Positions 31,903 to 42,611 of a stretch of DNA of 64,000 nucleotides are shown in pieces. Within the stretch, counting starts at the first letter, position 1. The number at the start of each line of letters is the position of its first letter. The position numbers and the translations under genes are program-made. The DNA is from Zygaena filipendulae (Eukaryota > Arthropoda > Insecta > Lepidoptera > Zygaenidae). Location: positions 434,001 through 498,000 of the forward strand of contig OU015674.1 in the NCBI GenBank assembly GCA_907165275.2. Reading direction: 5' to 3'. The notes below the pieces were generated by a model. That model did no database searches and had not been told where the DNA came from. It was given only the letters and a program-made list of their open reading frames with translations.

Positions 31903-32190
31903 AATGGGGACGTGGACTATACTTTTGAAAATCAAAATTCTAATTAGTCCGTCAGTTAGAAAATAAAAGAAAAAATATACAAAGATAAAGCGCATTAAAG
32001 TTTAAGGTGAGGGGGTCGTGACATCACTAACCGCTAAAACCGCCATACAATCTGTCAGAATAGTGACGTCACGCGTAATTTCAACTCAATGTATCGCCGT
32101 TATTTTTTGATTACGTAAAAAAAATAAAAAATACGTGTCCAATATTTTTTATCAATCTACAAGACGGACTAAAAAAAATTAGTCAACATT
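31903..32190 (+). mobile_element. CRE-bearing MITE, copy
   Basis: AATGGGGACGTGGACTATAC left end, one mutated (GTGACATCAC) and one intact (GTGACGTCACGCG) CRE-like site, GACGGACTAAAAAAAATTAGTCAACATT right end. Confidence 0.7.
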
Positions 32191-32469
32191 GTATTTAAAT
32201 AGTATAAATTAGGTAATCACTTGTGATATAATAGCACCTGCAGGTAGTTTGAAGCATAAAAACATACAAAACCATAAATGTAGAGTCCGATAGCTATGTA
32301 CGTTCTGAGAAGCAAAGGTTGCGGGTTCAACAAGAACGTGCGATAACCGACCACAATCTTTGTCACGTATTTCAATAATGCTACAAAGTTCACGCCAGCT
32401 TCCTTACGAGGTGACCAGAGTTCCTCACAGTCCTCGATGCCAAGAATAATCACGTAGGTAAGATTTTGA

Positions 32470-32736
32470 CGACCCGACTGGCGCAATGGTCACCATGCCT
32501 GCCCGCCAATCAAGAGGTTCCGGATTCGATTCCCGGTGGGGGTGGACTTTGTGTGATGAACACGGGGTTCCAATTTCCAGTCTGGGTGTGTGTATATATA
32601 TATCTATAGTATAATATATATGTAATAATCGGTGTAGTATATACCACGTTTGCTTGGTTTCCACGACACGAGCTTATAGCTTAGTGTGGGATCAAGTAGA
32701 TCTGTGTGTTGTGAAGTGGATTATTATTACTATTAC
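32470..32736 (+). mobile_element. tRNA-derived SINE
   Basis: GACCCGACTGGCGCAATGG, TTCCGGATTCGATTCCCGG, GGGTGGACTTTGTGTGATG, TTGCTTGGTTTCCACGACAC, ATTATTATTACTATTA tail. Full length. Confidence 0.85.
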
Positions 32737-32749
32737 ATATTTTTATCAT

Positions 32750-33100
32750 CTACTAGCAGTGCTTCGCGGTTTCACCCTCGTGAGTTATTGAATCCCCGCG
32801 GGAACTCCCAACTTTCTTTATTACAAACCTTCCCTGAACTTTCCAAATATATCGAGATCAAAATTAGCCAAATCGGTCCAGCCATTCTTGAGTTTTAACG
32901 AGACAAATGAACAACAATTTTAATTTATAAAACTAGCCGTTCCTCTCGGTTCCCTCCGTGTTAATTTTGGAGATCCCGCGGGAATTACCGTATAAAAAGT
33001 ACCCTGTGTCTTTTTCTATACCTCTGACAATAATATGTATGCAAAATTTCATTATGTTCGGTGGAGGAGATAAGGTAACAAAAGCGTAACAAAAAAAAAA
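32750..33100 (-). mobile_element. Two Helitron-like elements
   Basis: 32,750-32,925 starts CTAGCAGTGCTTCGCGG; 32,930-33,100 starts ACTAGCCGTTCCTCTCGG. Both degenerate but keep the (C/G)CGCGGGAA core and the AAAGCGTAACAAA-type far end. Confidence 0.55.
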
Positions 33101-33109
33101 CCACATTAT

Positions 33110-33290
33110 TCAGGTTTGTCAAAAAGCTAGATTTACGATCTCAAATCTAAGCTTTAGAAAAAATCGTATCTAATAAGATTTTTCATTTGAAAAGATAGCG
33201 ATAGTAGGTATAGAATATTATGTAAAATAAGTGGGATAAATACATTTATATACATAGGTGTAGAGCATTAAATAAAGTTTTTTCAATTCA
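33110..33290. other. AT-rich stretch, nothing recognised
   Basis: No repeat family or supported frame was identified. Confidence 0.35.
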
Positions 33291-33294
33291 ATTC

Positions 33295-33621
33295 AATGGG
33301 GATGTGGACTACTTTTGAAAATCAAAATTCTAATTAGTCCGTCAGTTAGAAAATAAAAAAACAATAAACACGTATTTTTTGCTTTTTCAAATAAATTAAA
33401 ATATACAGAGATAAAGCGCATTAAAATTTAGGGTGAGGGCGTGACGTCACTAACCGCAAAACCGCCATACAAACTGTCAGAATAGTGACGTCACGCGAAA
33501 TTTCAACTCAACATATCGCCGTTATTTTTTTATTACGTAAAAAAAGAAAAAATACGTGTCCAATATTTTTTAATAATCTACAAGACGGACTAAAAAATAA
33601 AAATTAGTCAACATGCCCATT
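33295..33621 (+). mobile_element. CRE-bearing MITE, best-preserved copy
   Basis: 327 bp. Left AATGGGGATGTGGACTACTT, right AAATTAGTCAACATGCCCATT (inverted). Inside: TAATTAGTCCGTCAGTTAG near the left and CTACAAGACGGACTAAAAAA near the right (subterminal inverted pair), AGATAAAGCGCATTAAA, CGTGACGTCACTAACC and AGTGACGTCACGCG. No coding capacity. Confidence 0.8.
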
Positions 33622-33624
33622 CAT

Positions 33625-34125
33625 TACGAGTAGATTCATTTTCATTCAAAATTCCGTTCGAAATTGAAGCAAATTGAAGCACAAACACTATTTCCACCAC
33701 CTGTGAAGTTGCATCTCTGCGATAACCACATTTAGGTTATATGGCTATTAACCTTAAATGGGCACCTAAATAATAATTTTTGATGACAAATCTCACACAT
33801 CTATCAATAATTTTAGGCAATGATAGAAAAAATAGAATTAACAAAGGCAATGAGGTAAGGACGGTACACATCTTGTTAAATGATAAGGCAGTTTGTCATA
33901 GATACTTACACGTACCTACTTACATAACCTCTAAATACTTCCATAGTACGACAAACTAAATTAATGATTGATATAAATAGGTATTGTCGTGAGAGCGATT
34001 GCGGTATTTCATAATGAATACACCCAAAACATCATCAAAAATAAGTGAATTTTCGTATTGTACTAACTAAAATAGCGAAAACGTTTCAACTCTTATTCGA
34101 GAAATATTAGCTTGGTGTACCACCG
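33625..34125. other. Repeat-poor stretch with a possible microexon
   Basis: Nothing repeated elsewhere. At 33,817-33,854 a 38-nt block lies between TTTTAG and GTAAGG. It would accept the phase left by the TGF-beta-like exon 3, giving SNDRKNRINKGNE. It is too short to support on its own. Confidence 0.25.
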
Positions 34126-34129
34126 ACCT

Positions 34130-34395
34130 AATCTGGAGCTTTACTCTCGAAAAAATTATTTAGATATTGATTTGACTCGTATTTGGAATCGTGAATCCGA
34201 CAAGTTCAAAAAAATGGATTGTATTCGTTGCGACAAATTTGACAGATAGAGTGGTACAATAGAGACGCGATTTCAAAGCTTAAAATGTAGCAAAATTTGA
34301 TTCCTTTTCGATTTCATTTCGATTCGAGTTCGATTTGATCCTAAATTGCGTCAAGAGTATGACCCTTACTCGATTGCGTCAAGAGTTTAAGCCAA
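34130..34395 (-). repeat. Dispersed repeat 'ACTCTTGACGCAATCGAG', copy 2
   Basis: Reverse complement contains ACTCTTGACGCAATCGAGTA, AGGATCAAATCGAACTCG and GGAATCAAATTTTGCTAC in the same order as 1,688-2,010. Confidence 0.6.
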
Positions 34396-34404
34396 CTGAA
34401 GGTT

Positions 34405-34460
34405 ATATTGAAAAAAAAAAACCACGCGTCGAATTGAGAACCTCCTCCTTTTTGGGAATT
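34405..34460 (-). repeat. 'ACCGACTTCC' repeat, inverted fragment
   Basis: CACGCGTCGAATTGAGAACC TCCTCCTTTTTGGGAATTCGG is the complement of CCGATTCCCAAAAAGGAGGAGG TTCTCAATTCGACGCG at 40,667-40,705. Confidence 0.6.
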
Positions 34461-34564
34461 CGGTTAAAAACATGGCGTCGCGCTAATTTTTTATTAAATA
34501 AATTTATACGGAGCGCAACGGAGACCTTTCATTTATCTAAGATGCTGAGTTACTATCACATTCA

Positions 34565-34715
34565 TAATATAACATCGCCCGTGGTTACACCCGCGTTAAT
34601 TTCGGAGTTCCATGATTTTTCATGATGATTGGTTGAGTAGTTAAGATGTAAAAGCGACCCAAACGGTCTAATTAGCTCACATTCGCATTTTTATAGTAAA
34701 GATCAGTAAAGATAG
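34565..34715 (-). mobile_element. Helitron-like element, shortened
   Basis: ATCGCCCGTGGTTACACCCGCG, TTTCGGAGTTCCATG, then ATGATGATTGGTTGAGTAG and the far end TAAAGATCAGTAAAGATAG. The middle third is deleted. Confidence 0.5.
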
Positions 34716-34744
34716 TCTATATTAGTATGGCTCTAATTACTTTA

Positions 34745-35000
34745 GTACAGGCTGATAGCGTCAAAACAAACCAGAATAAAACCAAATCGAAAAGAAACGA
34801 TTAAAAAAATACTAAGATAAAACGCATTTAAGATTAGGAGTGGGGGCTCTTGACGTCATTACGTGCTATAAACTGTAGCACGGCGTGACGTCACGCGACG
34901 TTATTTTTTGATTACGTAAAAAATGAAAAAATATGTGTCCTATATTTTTTAATAATCTACAAGACGGACTAAAAATTATAATTTGGTTGACAAGCCCATT
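34745..35000 (-). mobile_element. CRE-bearing MITE, copy
   Basis: AAAACGCATTTAAGATTAGG, CTTGACGTCATTACG, CGTGACGTCACGCGACG, CTACAAGACGGACTAAAAAT and the terminus GTTGACAAGCCCATT at 34,986-35,000. Confidence 0.65.
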
Positions 35001-35004
35001 GTTC

Positions 35005-35545
35005 GTGTGTTTGTTCTGTAAAAAGTGCGTACCTGCTCTGACGACTGTGCTAGAGAGAGACGCTAAAAAAACTTCAAGAAACAAAAGCTAACGTGTCTTT
35101 ATCGCTAACAGATGTACGAACACCACTTTTTGTTTTCAAATTTTAGGGTTCGATGTAAGAATACACGATCCAAACATGTGTTTGTAACTTTGTATGTGTG
35201 ACTATTTTTCCTACTACCTCGTCGTAAGAAAATGAAGAACGCAGTCAACAAAATATGGTTTCTCTTTCTACAATTTGTCGCAAACCGATTGTATGAAAAA
35301 GACGAAACATCATTTTAGTTACTAACGATCTCTGTTTTTTTTTTAATAAATACCTATATTTTGTTAAGGTAACGTTGAAGTGATCTTCTTTGGGTGCAGT
35401 GAGATTCATATTTCAAGGTCAAACAGTTTAACGTTTTAAAGGAAACGTTGCTGACGCGAAAGAGACAGAAAATACGTGTTCAACGCGCGGGGGATAAGGA
35501 GATAACTATGGCATCACACTTTACAGAGATATCGACTCGACTTTA
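35005..35545. other. Repeat-poor stretch with a possible microexon
   Basis: At 35,112-35,154 a 43-nt block between GCTAACAG and GTAAGA reads MYEHHFLFSNFRVR in phase 0. This faintly recalls the CHFHFS strand of GDF11-type pro-domains. The acceptor has a poor pyrimidine tract. Not called as a gene. Confidence 0.2.
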
Positions 35546-35546
35546 C

Positions 35547-35862
35547 AATAGGCTGTTTGACTAAACTATTGTTTTAAGTCCGTTCTGTAGATTCATAAAA
35601 AATATTAGACACCTATTTTATATTTTTTTACGTAAGCAAAAAATTACGGAGATACCTTGAGTCGAAATGACGTCACAAGCCGGTACAGTTTTAACCTGAT
35701 TATGACGTTACGAGCCCCCACTCCTAAACTTTAATGCGCTTTATCCAAGTATATCTTCATTAATTTGAGAAAGCAAAATATAGGTGTTTACTTATTATTT
35801 TTTTATTATCTAACTGACGGACTATATAGAATTTAAAAATAAAATTAGTCAAATAGCCTATT
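35547..35862 (-). mobile_element. CRE-bearing MITE, AATAGGC sub-family
   Basis: 316 bp with clear inverted ends: AATAGGCTGTTTGACTAAA and AATTAGTCAAATAGCCTATT. Holds TTTTAAGTCCGTTCTGTAG, ATGACGTCACAAG and ATGACGTTACGAG, and ACTGACGGACTATATAG near the right. Confidence 0.75.
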
Positions 35863-36031
35863 AAAAATTTTATATAGAACGATGATTATAAGTACTTTGG
35901 TAAGTAGTGATGTATAAAGAAGTGGTTAGATGTACAGTAAAAGCAGTGTTAATTCCTTTTTCCACTTTTTTATTGAAATGAACGCACTTTCAAAAATAAA
36001 GGCATTACATTCATTGATTCGTTTTTGTAAT

Positions 36032-36215
36032 TATACTAGCTGTGCCCCGCGGTTTCACCCGCGTGAGTTTCGGAATTCCCGCAGGAACTCCCTTTAGGGG
36101 GATGAAAAATAGATGTTGTCCGATTCTCAGACATACTGAATATGCATACAAAATTTCATAAAAATCGGTCAAGCCGTTTCGGAGGAGTATGGGAACGAAC
36201 ATTGTGACACGAGAA
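36032..36215 (-). mobile_element. Helitron-like element
   Basis: Starts ACTAGCTGTGCCCCGCGG TTTCACCCGCGTGAG, then AATTCCCGCAGGAACTCCC, ATAAAAATCGGTCAAGCCG. The far end is near GAGAATTTTATATATTAG. 36,220-36,660 is AT-rich with nothing else recognised. Confidence 0.6.
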
Positions 36216-36664
36216 TTTTATATATTAGATAATAAACGACCGGTAAACGCTGCATATTTACCTAAAATATGAACTACCTAAATGTAGAGTTTCATCCAAA
36301 TCTATCATTTGTATTTACCTACATGATTTGCGTTTAAACAAACTGATAAACACAACAAATTATACAATCAGTTGTATATATATTTAGTTGTTTATTCAAA
36401 CTATGATAATTGCTCACAATTATGACCAAAATCGATTCTTGTTACTACCCAAAATGTTAACAAACTTACCATCGATATGACGAACAAATACAGCTTCAAT
36501 ATCAGAATTTACTTCACTTATTACTACTTACTTATTACTTACATTTTAGTTTGTAATTTGCAAAGATTCAAAACCATTTTACAGTTGGTACAGAACCCTT
36601 AAGAAAATATCTAACTTACACTTGGCATTTTTTGTTACTATGTATGGGTCTGTGAGTATACAGT

Positions 36665-36850
36665 TACCCCTTGGCGGCAGTCTCGGCGGCGGGGGTGGCG
36701 GTGGCGGCGGCAGCAAAAACAAATGGTAGACAACATAAGAAATAGGCCACAGCTATCAGCGGCGCGAGCTGTGGTCTCCTTCTTATGTTGTCTACAATTT
36801 GTTTTTGCCGCTGCCGCCGCAGCCGCCGAGACTGTGGCGCCGCCTTTAGG
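36665..36850. repeat. GC-rich long hairpin (foldback)
   Basis: One near-continuous stem of roughly 85 bp per arm with a 12-nt loop (ATCAGCGGCGCG at about 36,754-36,765). The left arm contains GGCGGCAGTCTCGGCGGC, GGCGGCGGCAGC, CAAAAACAAATGGTAGACAA CATAAGA and GGCCACAGCT. The right arm is its inverse: AGCTGTGGTC, TCTTATGTTGTCTACAATTT GTTTTTGCC, GCTGCCGCCGC, GCCGCCGAGACTG. The minus-strand frame over it is a by-product of GCC/GCN repeats. Confidence 0.8.
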
Positions 36851-36859
36851 GACTCTATT

Positions 36860-37165
36860 TAAAAATAACTTGAAAAATAGAGAGCCGCTATGAGATCCAT
36901 GGGATTCTTTTTCTCTCCTTAGAGATAAAATAACTGTGAGTTGTGACACATGACGATCACACTTGACAATTTGGAACAATGTAGCCTGGAAGGAACCACT
37001 GCATAAGAAATAATTCTAATATTATATTTTGTCGCTTAGCTTACAACACCGCCCAAGTCGAAAATTGGCGGTTTTCAAATTTTTTAATTAAGTTAACAAG
37101 TTAAAATAAAGTAAATCATCAAAATAAGTATAAATAATTATTTCTTTACCGCTAACTAGGTAGTA
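36860..37165. other. No feature recognised
   Basis: AT-rich, unique within the window, no supported frame. Confidence 0.4.
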
Positions 37166-37171
37166 TTAATT

Positions 37172-37407
37172 GGATGCAGATAAGCAATAACATGTTAACC
37201 CACAAAACGAAGTTATTGATTCAGAACGATTTATTTAGAGTTAAGGAATGTTTTTTAATTATGTATTTACCTTATTACATTGTTTAAATATGTAACTAAA
37301 TATTTGAACATAAAAATGTTGAAACAAAATGGCGCTATAATTTTAAAACTTTAATTTACAAAAAATTTCTCCGGTGTGGGTTAACACACTATTGCTTATC
37401 TATGTCC
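37172..37407 (+). mobile_element. MITE family 'GGACGCAGATAAGC', copy 4
   Basis: 236 bp; left GGATGCAGATAAGCAATAAC, right ATTGCTTATCTATGTCC; target duplication AATT at 37168-37171 and 37408-37411. Confidence 0.9.
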
Positions 37408-37529
37408 AATTAAGCAACAACTGACAACAGAAAAAATTCCACAGATTTTTAAAATAGATACTTAGTTTTTTTCGTCTCCTGTAAAGTTGGTAAAAATGAC
37501 TTAGGCGGTGTTGTTAGATAAGGGACGAT

Positions 37530-37700
37530 ATGCGAATGCGAGCTTTTTGTTCGTTACTCTTTCGAGTCTTAACTACTGAAATTAAGTATCGCGAACTTTC
37601 GCTTACCCGTTGTCAGGTGTAAAGAGAAGAACATTGGGTACTTTTGTCCCAAAACTCCCTCGGCACCTCCATAATTGACACGGGTGAAACTATTTCTACG
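37530..37700 (+). mobile_element. Degenerate Helitron-like element
   Basis: GCGAATGCGAGC, TTCGTTACTCTTTCGAG, CCCGTTGTCAGGTGTAAAG, ACGGGTGAAACTATTT. The 3' hairpin is destroyed. Confidence 0.45.
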
Positions 37701-37819
37701 ACTAGACTTTAGTTTTACGTAGTATAAAACGAACTCGCTATACGTGTACCTAAGTCATTTTTTCTCTAGAACAGTTGAACGGATTTTCAAGAAACACCGT
37801 TACTTACTAAATATAATAA

Positions 37820-38106
37820 AATAATAATCCACTTCACAAAACACAGATCTACTTGATCCCACAGTAAGCTATTATTAGCTTGTGTCGTGGAAACCAAGCA
37901 AACGTGGTATATACTACATAGAATTACATATATAGACATAGTTAATATTTATTCAGAAAAAAGACAACTATAGATATATAAACACACCCAGACTGGAAAG
38001 TGGAACCCTGTTTTCATTACACAAAGTGCATCTCCACAGGGAATCGAACCTGGAACTTCTTGATTAGCGGGCAGACATGGTGACCTACTACGCCAATCGG
38101 GTCGTC
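37820..38106 (-). mobile_element. tRNA-derived SINE with internal insertion
   Basis: Full-length inverted copy (CACTTCACAAAACACAGATC to CGCCAATCGGGTCGTC). Relative to the 20.75-kb copy it has about 28 extra bases around 37,935-37,967 (GACATAGTTAATATTTATTC AGAAAAAAG). Confidence 0.8.
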
Positions 38107-38362
38107 ATAGATTACTTTCAACTTTCATCCGGAGTTCCCGAGGGATCCCAAAATTTGATAACCTGCTCTGATTGGTTGAAGTTGTTTAAAAACAGAAAAC
38201 ACAGTCGATTTTTTTTTTATCGGTTAATTAGCAGCGCAAAATCAATAACGACCCTGATCCGGGTTCGAAACTAACCTACTTCATCGCTGATAAAGAGAAA
38301 ACAGATGGCACTTAGTTAACTGCCTTGGTAAGTGATAAAGTTGAGAACATAATATTATAATT

Positions 38363-38599
38363 GGACATAGATAAGCAATAGTGTGTTAACCCACACTGGA
38401 GAAATTTTGAGCAGAAATCCTGTTATAAAATTAAAGCGCCATTTTGTGTCAACATTTTTCATGTTCAACATTTTGTTACATATTTAAACAATGTAATAAG
38501 GTGAACAGATAATTATAAAATGTTCTGTAACTCTCAATAAAACGTTCTGTATCAATAACTTAATTTTGTGGGTTAACATGTTATTGCTTATCGGCATCC
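38363..38599 (-). mobile_element. MITE family 'GGACGCAGATAAGC', copy 5 (inverted)
   Basis: 237 bp, opposite orientation: left GGACATAGATAAGCAATAG, right AACATGTTATTGCTTATCGGCATCC; target duplication AATT at 38359-38362 and 38600-38603. Confidence 0.9.
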
Positions 38600-38709
38600 A
38601 ATTATTGCCGTAATCACTTGTAACATAGTTGCTGATACAGAATGCATTGTTACGAATATCTTTGATGTGTTAATATTCTTTGTAGGTATTAAAATTATTA
38701 TATTATTAA

Positions 38710-39225
38710 CTTGTTGCTCCCCACGGTTTCACCCGCGGTAATTTCGGAGTTCCCGCAGGAGTTTCAGGATAAAAAGTACCCTACGTCCTTCTCTGCACCG
38801 CTGACAACGTGCATGCAAAATTTCATGATGATCAGTTGAGTGATATAATATACGTAGGATACTGCATTATCCTTAAATGGGATTCATGTGAGTTTGTTTA
38901 TTTGTCAAACCTTAAATATTCAACCGATCATCATGAAATTTTGCACACACGTCATCAGGGGTACAGAAAAGTACACAGGCTACTTTCCATCGAGGAATTC
39001 CCGCGGGAACTTCGAAATTAACGCGGATGAACTCGCGTTTTATATGTGAATGTGAGTTTGTTTGTTTGTTACGCTTTCACGCCTCAACTGCTCAACCGAT
39101 CATCACTAAATTTTGCACAAACGTTGCCAGGGATACAGAAAGGAACACAGGGTACTTTTTATCCCGGAATTCCCCGGGGAACTCCGAAATTAACGCGGGT
39201 GAAACCGCGGGGAACAGCTACTACC
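38710..39225. mobile_element. Cluster of three Helitron-like elements
   Basis: 38,710-38,840 (-) begins TGCTCCCCACGGTTTCACCCGCGG in two blocks. 38,870-39,030 (+) ends with GAAATTAACGCGGATGAACTCGCG. 39,040-39,225 (+) is nearly complete and ends CGGGTGAAACCGCGGGGAAC AGCTACTA. Confidence 0.6.
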
Positions 39226-39467
39226 TAATATTGGTGAGCGATGAACTCTCGAACACTTTTCCCAGATCGTACCTTCACAAAGAGACAGCAGAGTTCATCG
39301 CACTTTTGTATGTTATAAACAATACGAGTACTACCCAGTACATAGTACATACGCTATCAATTTAATATCGCAGTCCAAGCTTATTTTATGCGTATATTAA
39401 ACTTATTTAAACTCGAACAAAGCAATGTTTACCTTAGGAACCTACTCGAGATCGATCGAGGACTAAA

Positions 39468-39765
39468 TTTTAATTATTAATCCGTTTTGCAGTGTAGATT
39501 AATTCAAAATATTGAACACGTATTTTTCCTTTTTTTTTAACGCAATCAAAAAATAATGGCGATACATTGAGTTGCAATTCCGTGTGACGTCACACCTAGG
39601 TACACTTTATACTTAGTTATGACGTTCGGCCCCCCGCACCTAAACTTTAATGCGTTTTATCTAAGTATTTTTTCAATAAAGCAAAAAATTTGTGTCTCTT
39701 ATTTTTTACTACCTATCTAACGGACGGACGAACTAAATAGAATTTTATATACCTTTTCCTCATGG
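39468..39765 (-). mobile_element. CRE-bearing MITE, diverged copy
   Basis: TTAATCCGTTTTGCAGTGTAG, AATCAAAAAATAATGGCG, TGTGACGTCACACC, ATGACGTTCGGCC, TAATGCGTTTTATC and ACGGACGAACTAAATAG. Ends worn. Confidence 0.55.
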
Positions 39766-39829
39766 CCTCTCATGATTTACCCACATTCGGTACAAAAATC
39801 CTTACAATTACCTACGACTACTTGTTCTT

Positions 39830-40260
39830 ATAAGATATGCGAATGTATGTTTATTTGTTACGCTTCTACGGCTTAATCGATCATCATAAAATTTTGCGTA
39901 CACTTTGTCAGGGGTACAGACAAGGGCACAGGGTAGTTTTTAACATAGAATTCCTGCGGGAACTCTGAAATTAACGCGAGACCTTGCCATGATGTGAGAT
40001 TTTTTACATTAAAATTATTATTTACATATTTTATATTTATTTATTAATTACTAGTTGTGCGTGTGTGGTTTCCCGCGGGAATTCCGGGATAAAAAGTGCC
40101 CTACGTGTTAATCTGATGTATAAGCTATATTATTGTAAAGTTTCATTTAAATCCATCCAGTCGTTTTTGCGTGAAAGAGTAACAAACATCCATCCATCCA
40201 TCCATCCATACATACTTACAAACTTTCGCGTTTATAATATTAGTATTTTCCACAGCTACC
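39830..40260. mobile_element. Two Helitron-like elements
   Basis: 39,830-39,985 (+): GCGAATGTATGTTTATTTG, ATCATCATAAAATTTTGCG, CCTGCGGGAACTCTGAAATTAACG (two blocks), 3' end lost. 40,050-40,250 (-): ACTAGTTGTGCGTGTGTGG then CCGCGGGAATTCCGGGATAA; body as in 10-212, with a CATC repeat at 40,189-40,206. A small fragment also lies at 40,420-40,480. Confidence 0.55.
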
Positions 40261-40499
40261 TAACTGCACACATTCTGTCGATTTAAATTATTCCCCATTG
40301 ACATTCTTTGACTTTATTACCGAGTAAAAATGATTTCACCAGCTTATAATGTCCTGATAAAAAAAAATATTTAAAGAAATGTGATTTTAAATATGCCTTT
40401 AATTGCTAATGGGACATCACTAGCTGTGCATGCGGTGTCACCCACGTGAGTTTCAGAATTCCCGCAGGAACACCTCTTTTCTTTACTGGCCCTGACATA

Positions 40500-41690
40500 A
40501 AGAACAAAACAAAAAATCTGTAGAGCCACTTTTGAGTTTCTGCGATACTAACGCACGGTATTTAATTTATATGTCATATACAAAATACATTTTATGGAAT
40601 GTATACCAACGTAAAAATTTATGTGAGCACCTACTCAATTTTTAAATAAAAAAACTTACTTTTTTAACCGATTCCCAAAAAGGAGGAGGTTCTCAATTCG
40701 ACGCGTATGTTTTTTTTTTCTATGTTTGTTACCTCGTAACTTTCGACTGGGTGAACTGATTTTGATGATTCTTTTTTTAATTGTAATAAGAAACGTGGAC
40801 GTATTATCGTTATTTAAATATTTTGTTTAATGACAGTAAGTAATAAAATAAATACATGTAATGTTTACTCGTATTTCATTTTTGCAACCGTAATTCGTAA
40901 CTGTCGTCAATTTTAAAATTCATTCAGGAACTCTATGTATTGCATAAAAGCTTCCTATCAGTGAAAGAAATTTTAAAAATCGGTACAACAGTTCAAGAGA
41001 TTTTCCCTTACCAAGGTACCATTACAATAAGACAATATTTTGTGTAGAAAATTTTTATGTTTTTGTTTATTAATTTTCAAAACTCACATAAATATTTAAA
41101 AAGAAAATCCCACCAATAACATTTTCATGTAAAATGATGCCAAGACGAGTCCATATTATGACGGGCACTGTCAAAAAGTTATCATCTCATGTAGAGCCAA
41201 GCTCATAACTCTACACACCCTAACTCTACAAGGTTCAAAAAGCAAATTAGATTCATGCAATATTTTTTATTTTATCATTTTATTTAAGTGGTAACTTGTA
41301 AAAAAAAAATATTTGATAAAACTCGGTCTGTACCTACAGCATTACCGACTCCATAGTTATTGTACTATGTTTTTAATAGGTACGGAATCAAGGGTTGGCG
41401 GATGTACCACTTATCATTGTCCTCATGACGTAAGATATTATCTCCTATATTCACGCTTATCGCTTGCAGTAATAGGCATTTACTATAAACATAAAACATA
41501 GATTAGTCAAACAATATTTTACCTATACGTACAAAATATGTTTACAACTGATGGGCATTCGCAAAAGTTTCCTATGTCGCTGAGATACTGTAGATTGTTA
41601 TCAGTGAGACAATTTGAAATTAGGTTCAGCAGTTCCAGAGATTACCCCCCACATCCAAACTTACATACAAATATTTATATCTGTTTATTA
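40500..41690. other. Intergenic, fragments only
   Basis: Holds an ACCGATTCCCAAAAAGGAGG AGG repeat piece at 40,667-40,800 and AT-rich sequence. At 41,150-41,235 is a piece (GACGGGCACTGTCAAAAAG, AACTCTACACACCCTAACTC) whose style suggests an old retroposon. No supported coding region. Confidence 0.4.
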
Positions 41691-41692
41691 TT

Positions 41693-41890
41693 ACTAGCTG
41701 CTCGCCGCTGTTTCATCCGCGTTAATTTTGGAGTTCCCGCAGGAATTCCGGGATGAAAAGTACCCTGTATCTTATTCTGCAGCCCTGACCACGTGTATGC
41801 AAAATTTCATAATGATCGCTTGACTGGCGTGAAAGTGTTACAAACAAACAAACAAACTCACATTAATTTGCTTTTATAATAGTAAGGATA
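41693..41890 (-). mobile_element. Helitron-like element
   Basis: Complete: ACTAGCTGCTCGCCGCTG, TTTCATCCGCGTTAATTTTGG, CCGCAGGAATTCCGGGATG, ATGCAAAATTTCATAATGATCG (two blocks), GTGTTACAAACAAACAAACA AACTCAC, ATAATAGTAAGGATAG. Confidence 0.7.
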
Positions 41891-41899
41891 GTTAGGATT

Positions 41900-42390
41900 C
41901 CAACAGAATATATCTACTCGTACATATACGTACCTACTTCGTCGATGTTGTGTAACATAAAACTTCTTTTCAATAAAACTCGAGGTTTTAAAAAAAAATT
42001 AGTAGAAACCAGAGAAAATCGGGCGAAGTCTTCGTTATTTCAGTCACTTTTCAGCTTCTATTTTGGACCCCGAGCAGGAAACTGGCTTTGAAGAGAGCCA
42101 TGTTTTAACTTGGGGAACAATTTAACATTGTCATGGGCGTTTCGCCATAATTGAAGAAGTAGATGAAGAAATTTTTATTACGTTGTCATTGGCAAATTAT
42201 AAATATAGACGCCATTATTAAAGAAGAAGAAGAATAAATAAATAAAAGAATTTTTTATTCACCAGCACATAATTACAGTAAAAGTCACAGAATAGTATGA
42301 TATAATATTTGGTGCGGCAAAAAGGAGATGGGACTCAGCGAATCCAATGATTTTCAGTCCCCAACCTCTTACAACTATTATTATCTACTA
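41900..42390. other. No gene recognised
   Basis: Includes GAAGAAGAAGAATAAATAAAT simple sequence at 42,221-42,245 and a less AT-rich patch 42,000-42,160. No repeat match or supported exon. Confidence 0.35.
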
Positions 42391-42394
42391 CTAT

Positions 42395-42575
42395 TATGTG
42401 AGTTTGTGAGGTTGTAGGGGGTAATCTACTGAACCGATTTTAAAAATCCTTTTTCCAATAGAAAGCCACGTTATTTGTGAGTGTCATAGGTAAGTCCTAG
42501 GCTATATTGTAACCCGGAATTCTCGCGGGAACTCCAAAATTACCGCTGGTGACACCTCAGGGGAACAGCTATAAT
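42395..42575 (+). mobile_element. Helitron-like element
   Basis: GTGAGTTTGTGAGGTTGTAGG GGGTAATC, ACTGAACCGATTTTAAAAATCC, TCGCGGGAACTCCAAAATTACC, CAGGGGAACAGCTATAAT. Sub-family of 5,060 and 16,125. Confidence 0.6.
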
Positions 42576-42611
42576 TTCTATAGTCTCTATACAAAACGAG
42601 CTACCCATAGA

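Noticed and set aside
32217..32486. 89-codon minus-strand frame, and a 31-nt acceptor/donor block at about 32,437-32,457 on the plus strand
   Set aside because: The frame ends in a SINE head and has no motif. The plus-strand block has a purine-rich acceptor region and is too short to support.
36638..36979. 113-codon minus-strand frame with an Ala run
   Set aside because: The Ala run is the GCC repeat of the hairpin arm; composition artefact.
41390..41449. Acceptor-donor block that would follow the 35.1-kb candidate in phase (CTESRVGGCTTYHCPHD)
   Set aside because: Contains cysteines but not in a TGF-beta pattern, and rests on two earlier uncertain blocks.
41997..42110. Possible exon after TTTTCAG reading LLFWTPSRKLALKRAMF and stop
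   Set aside because: No incoming donor identified and no family match; could equally be old retroposon sequence.
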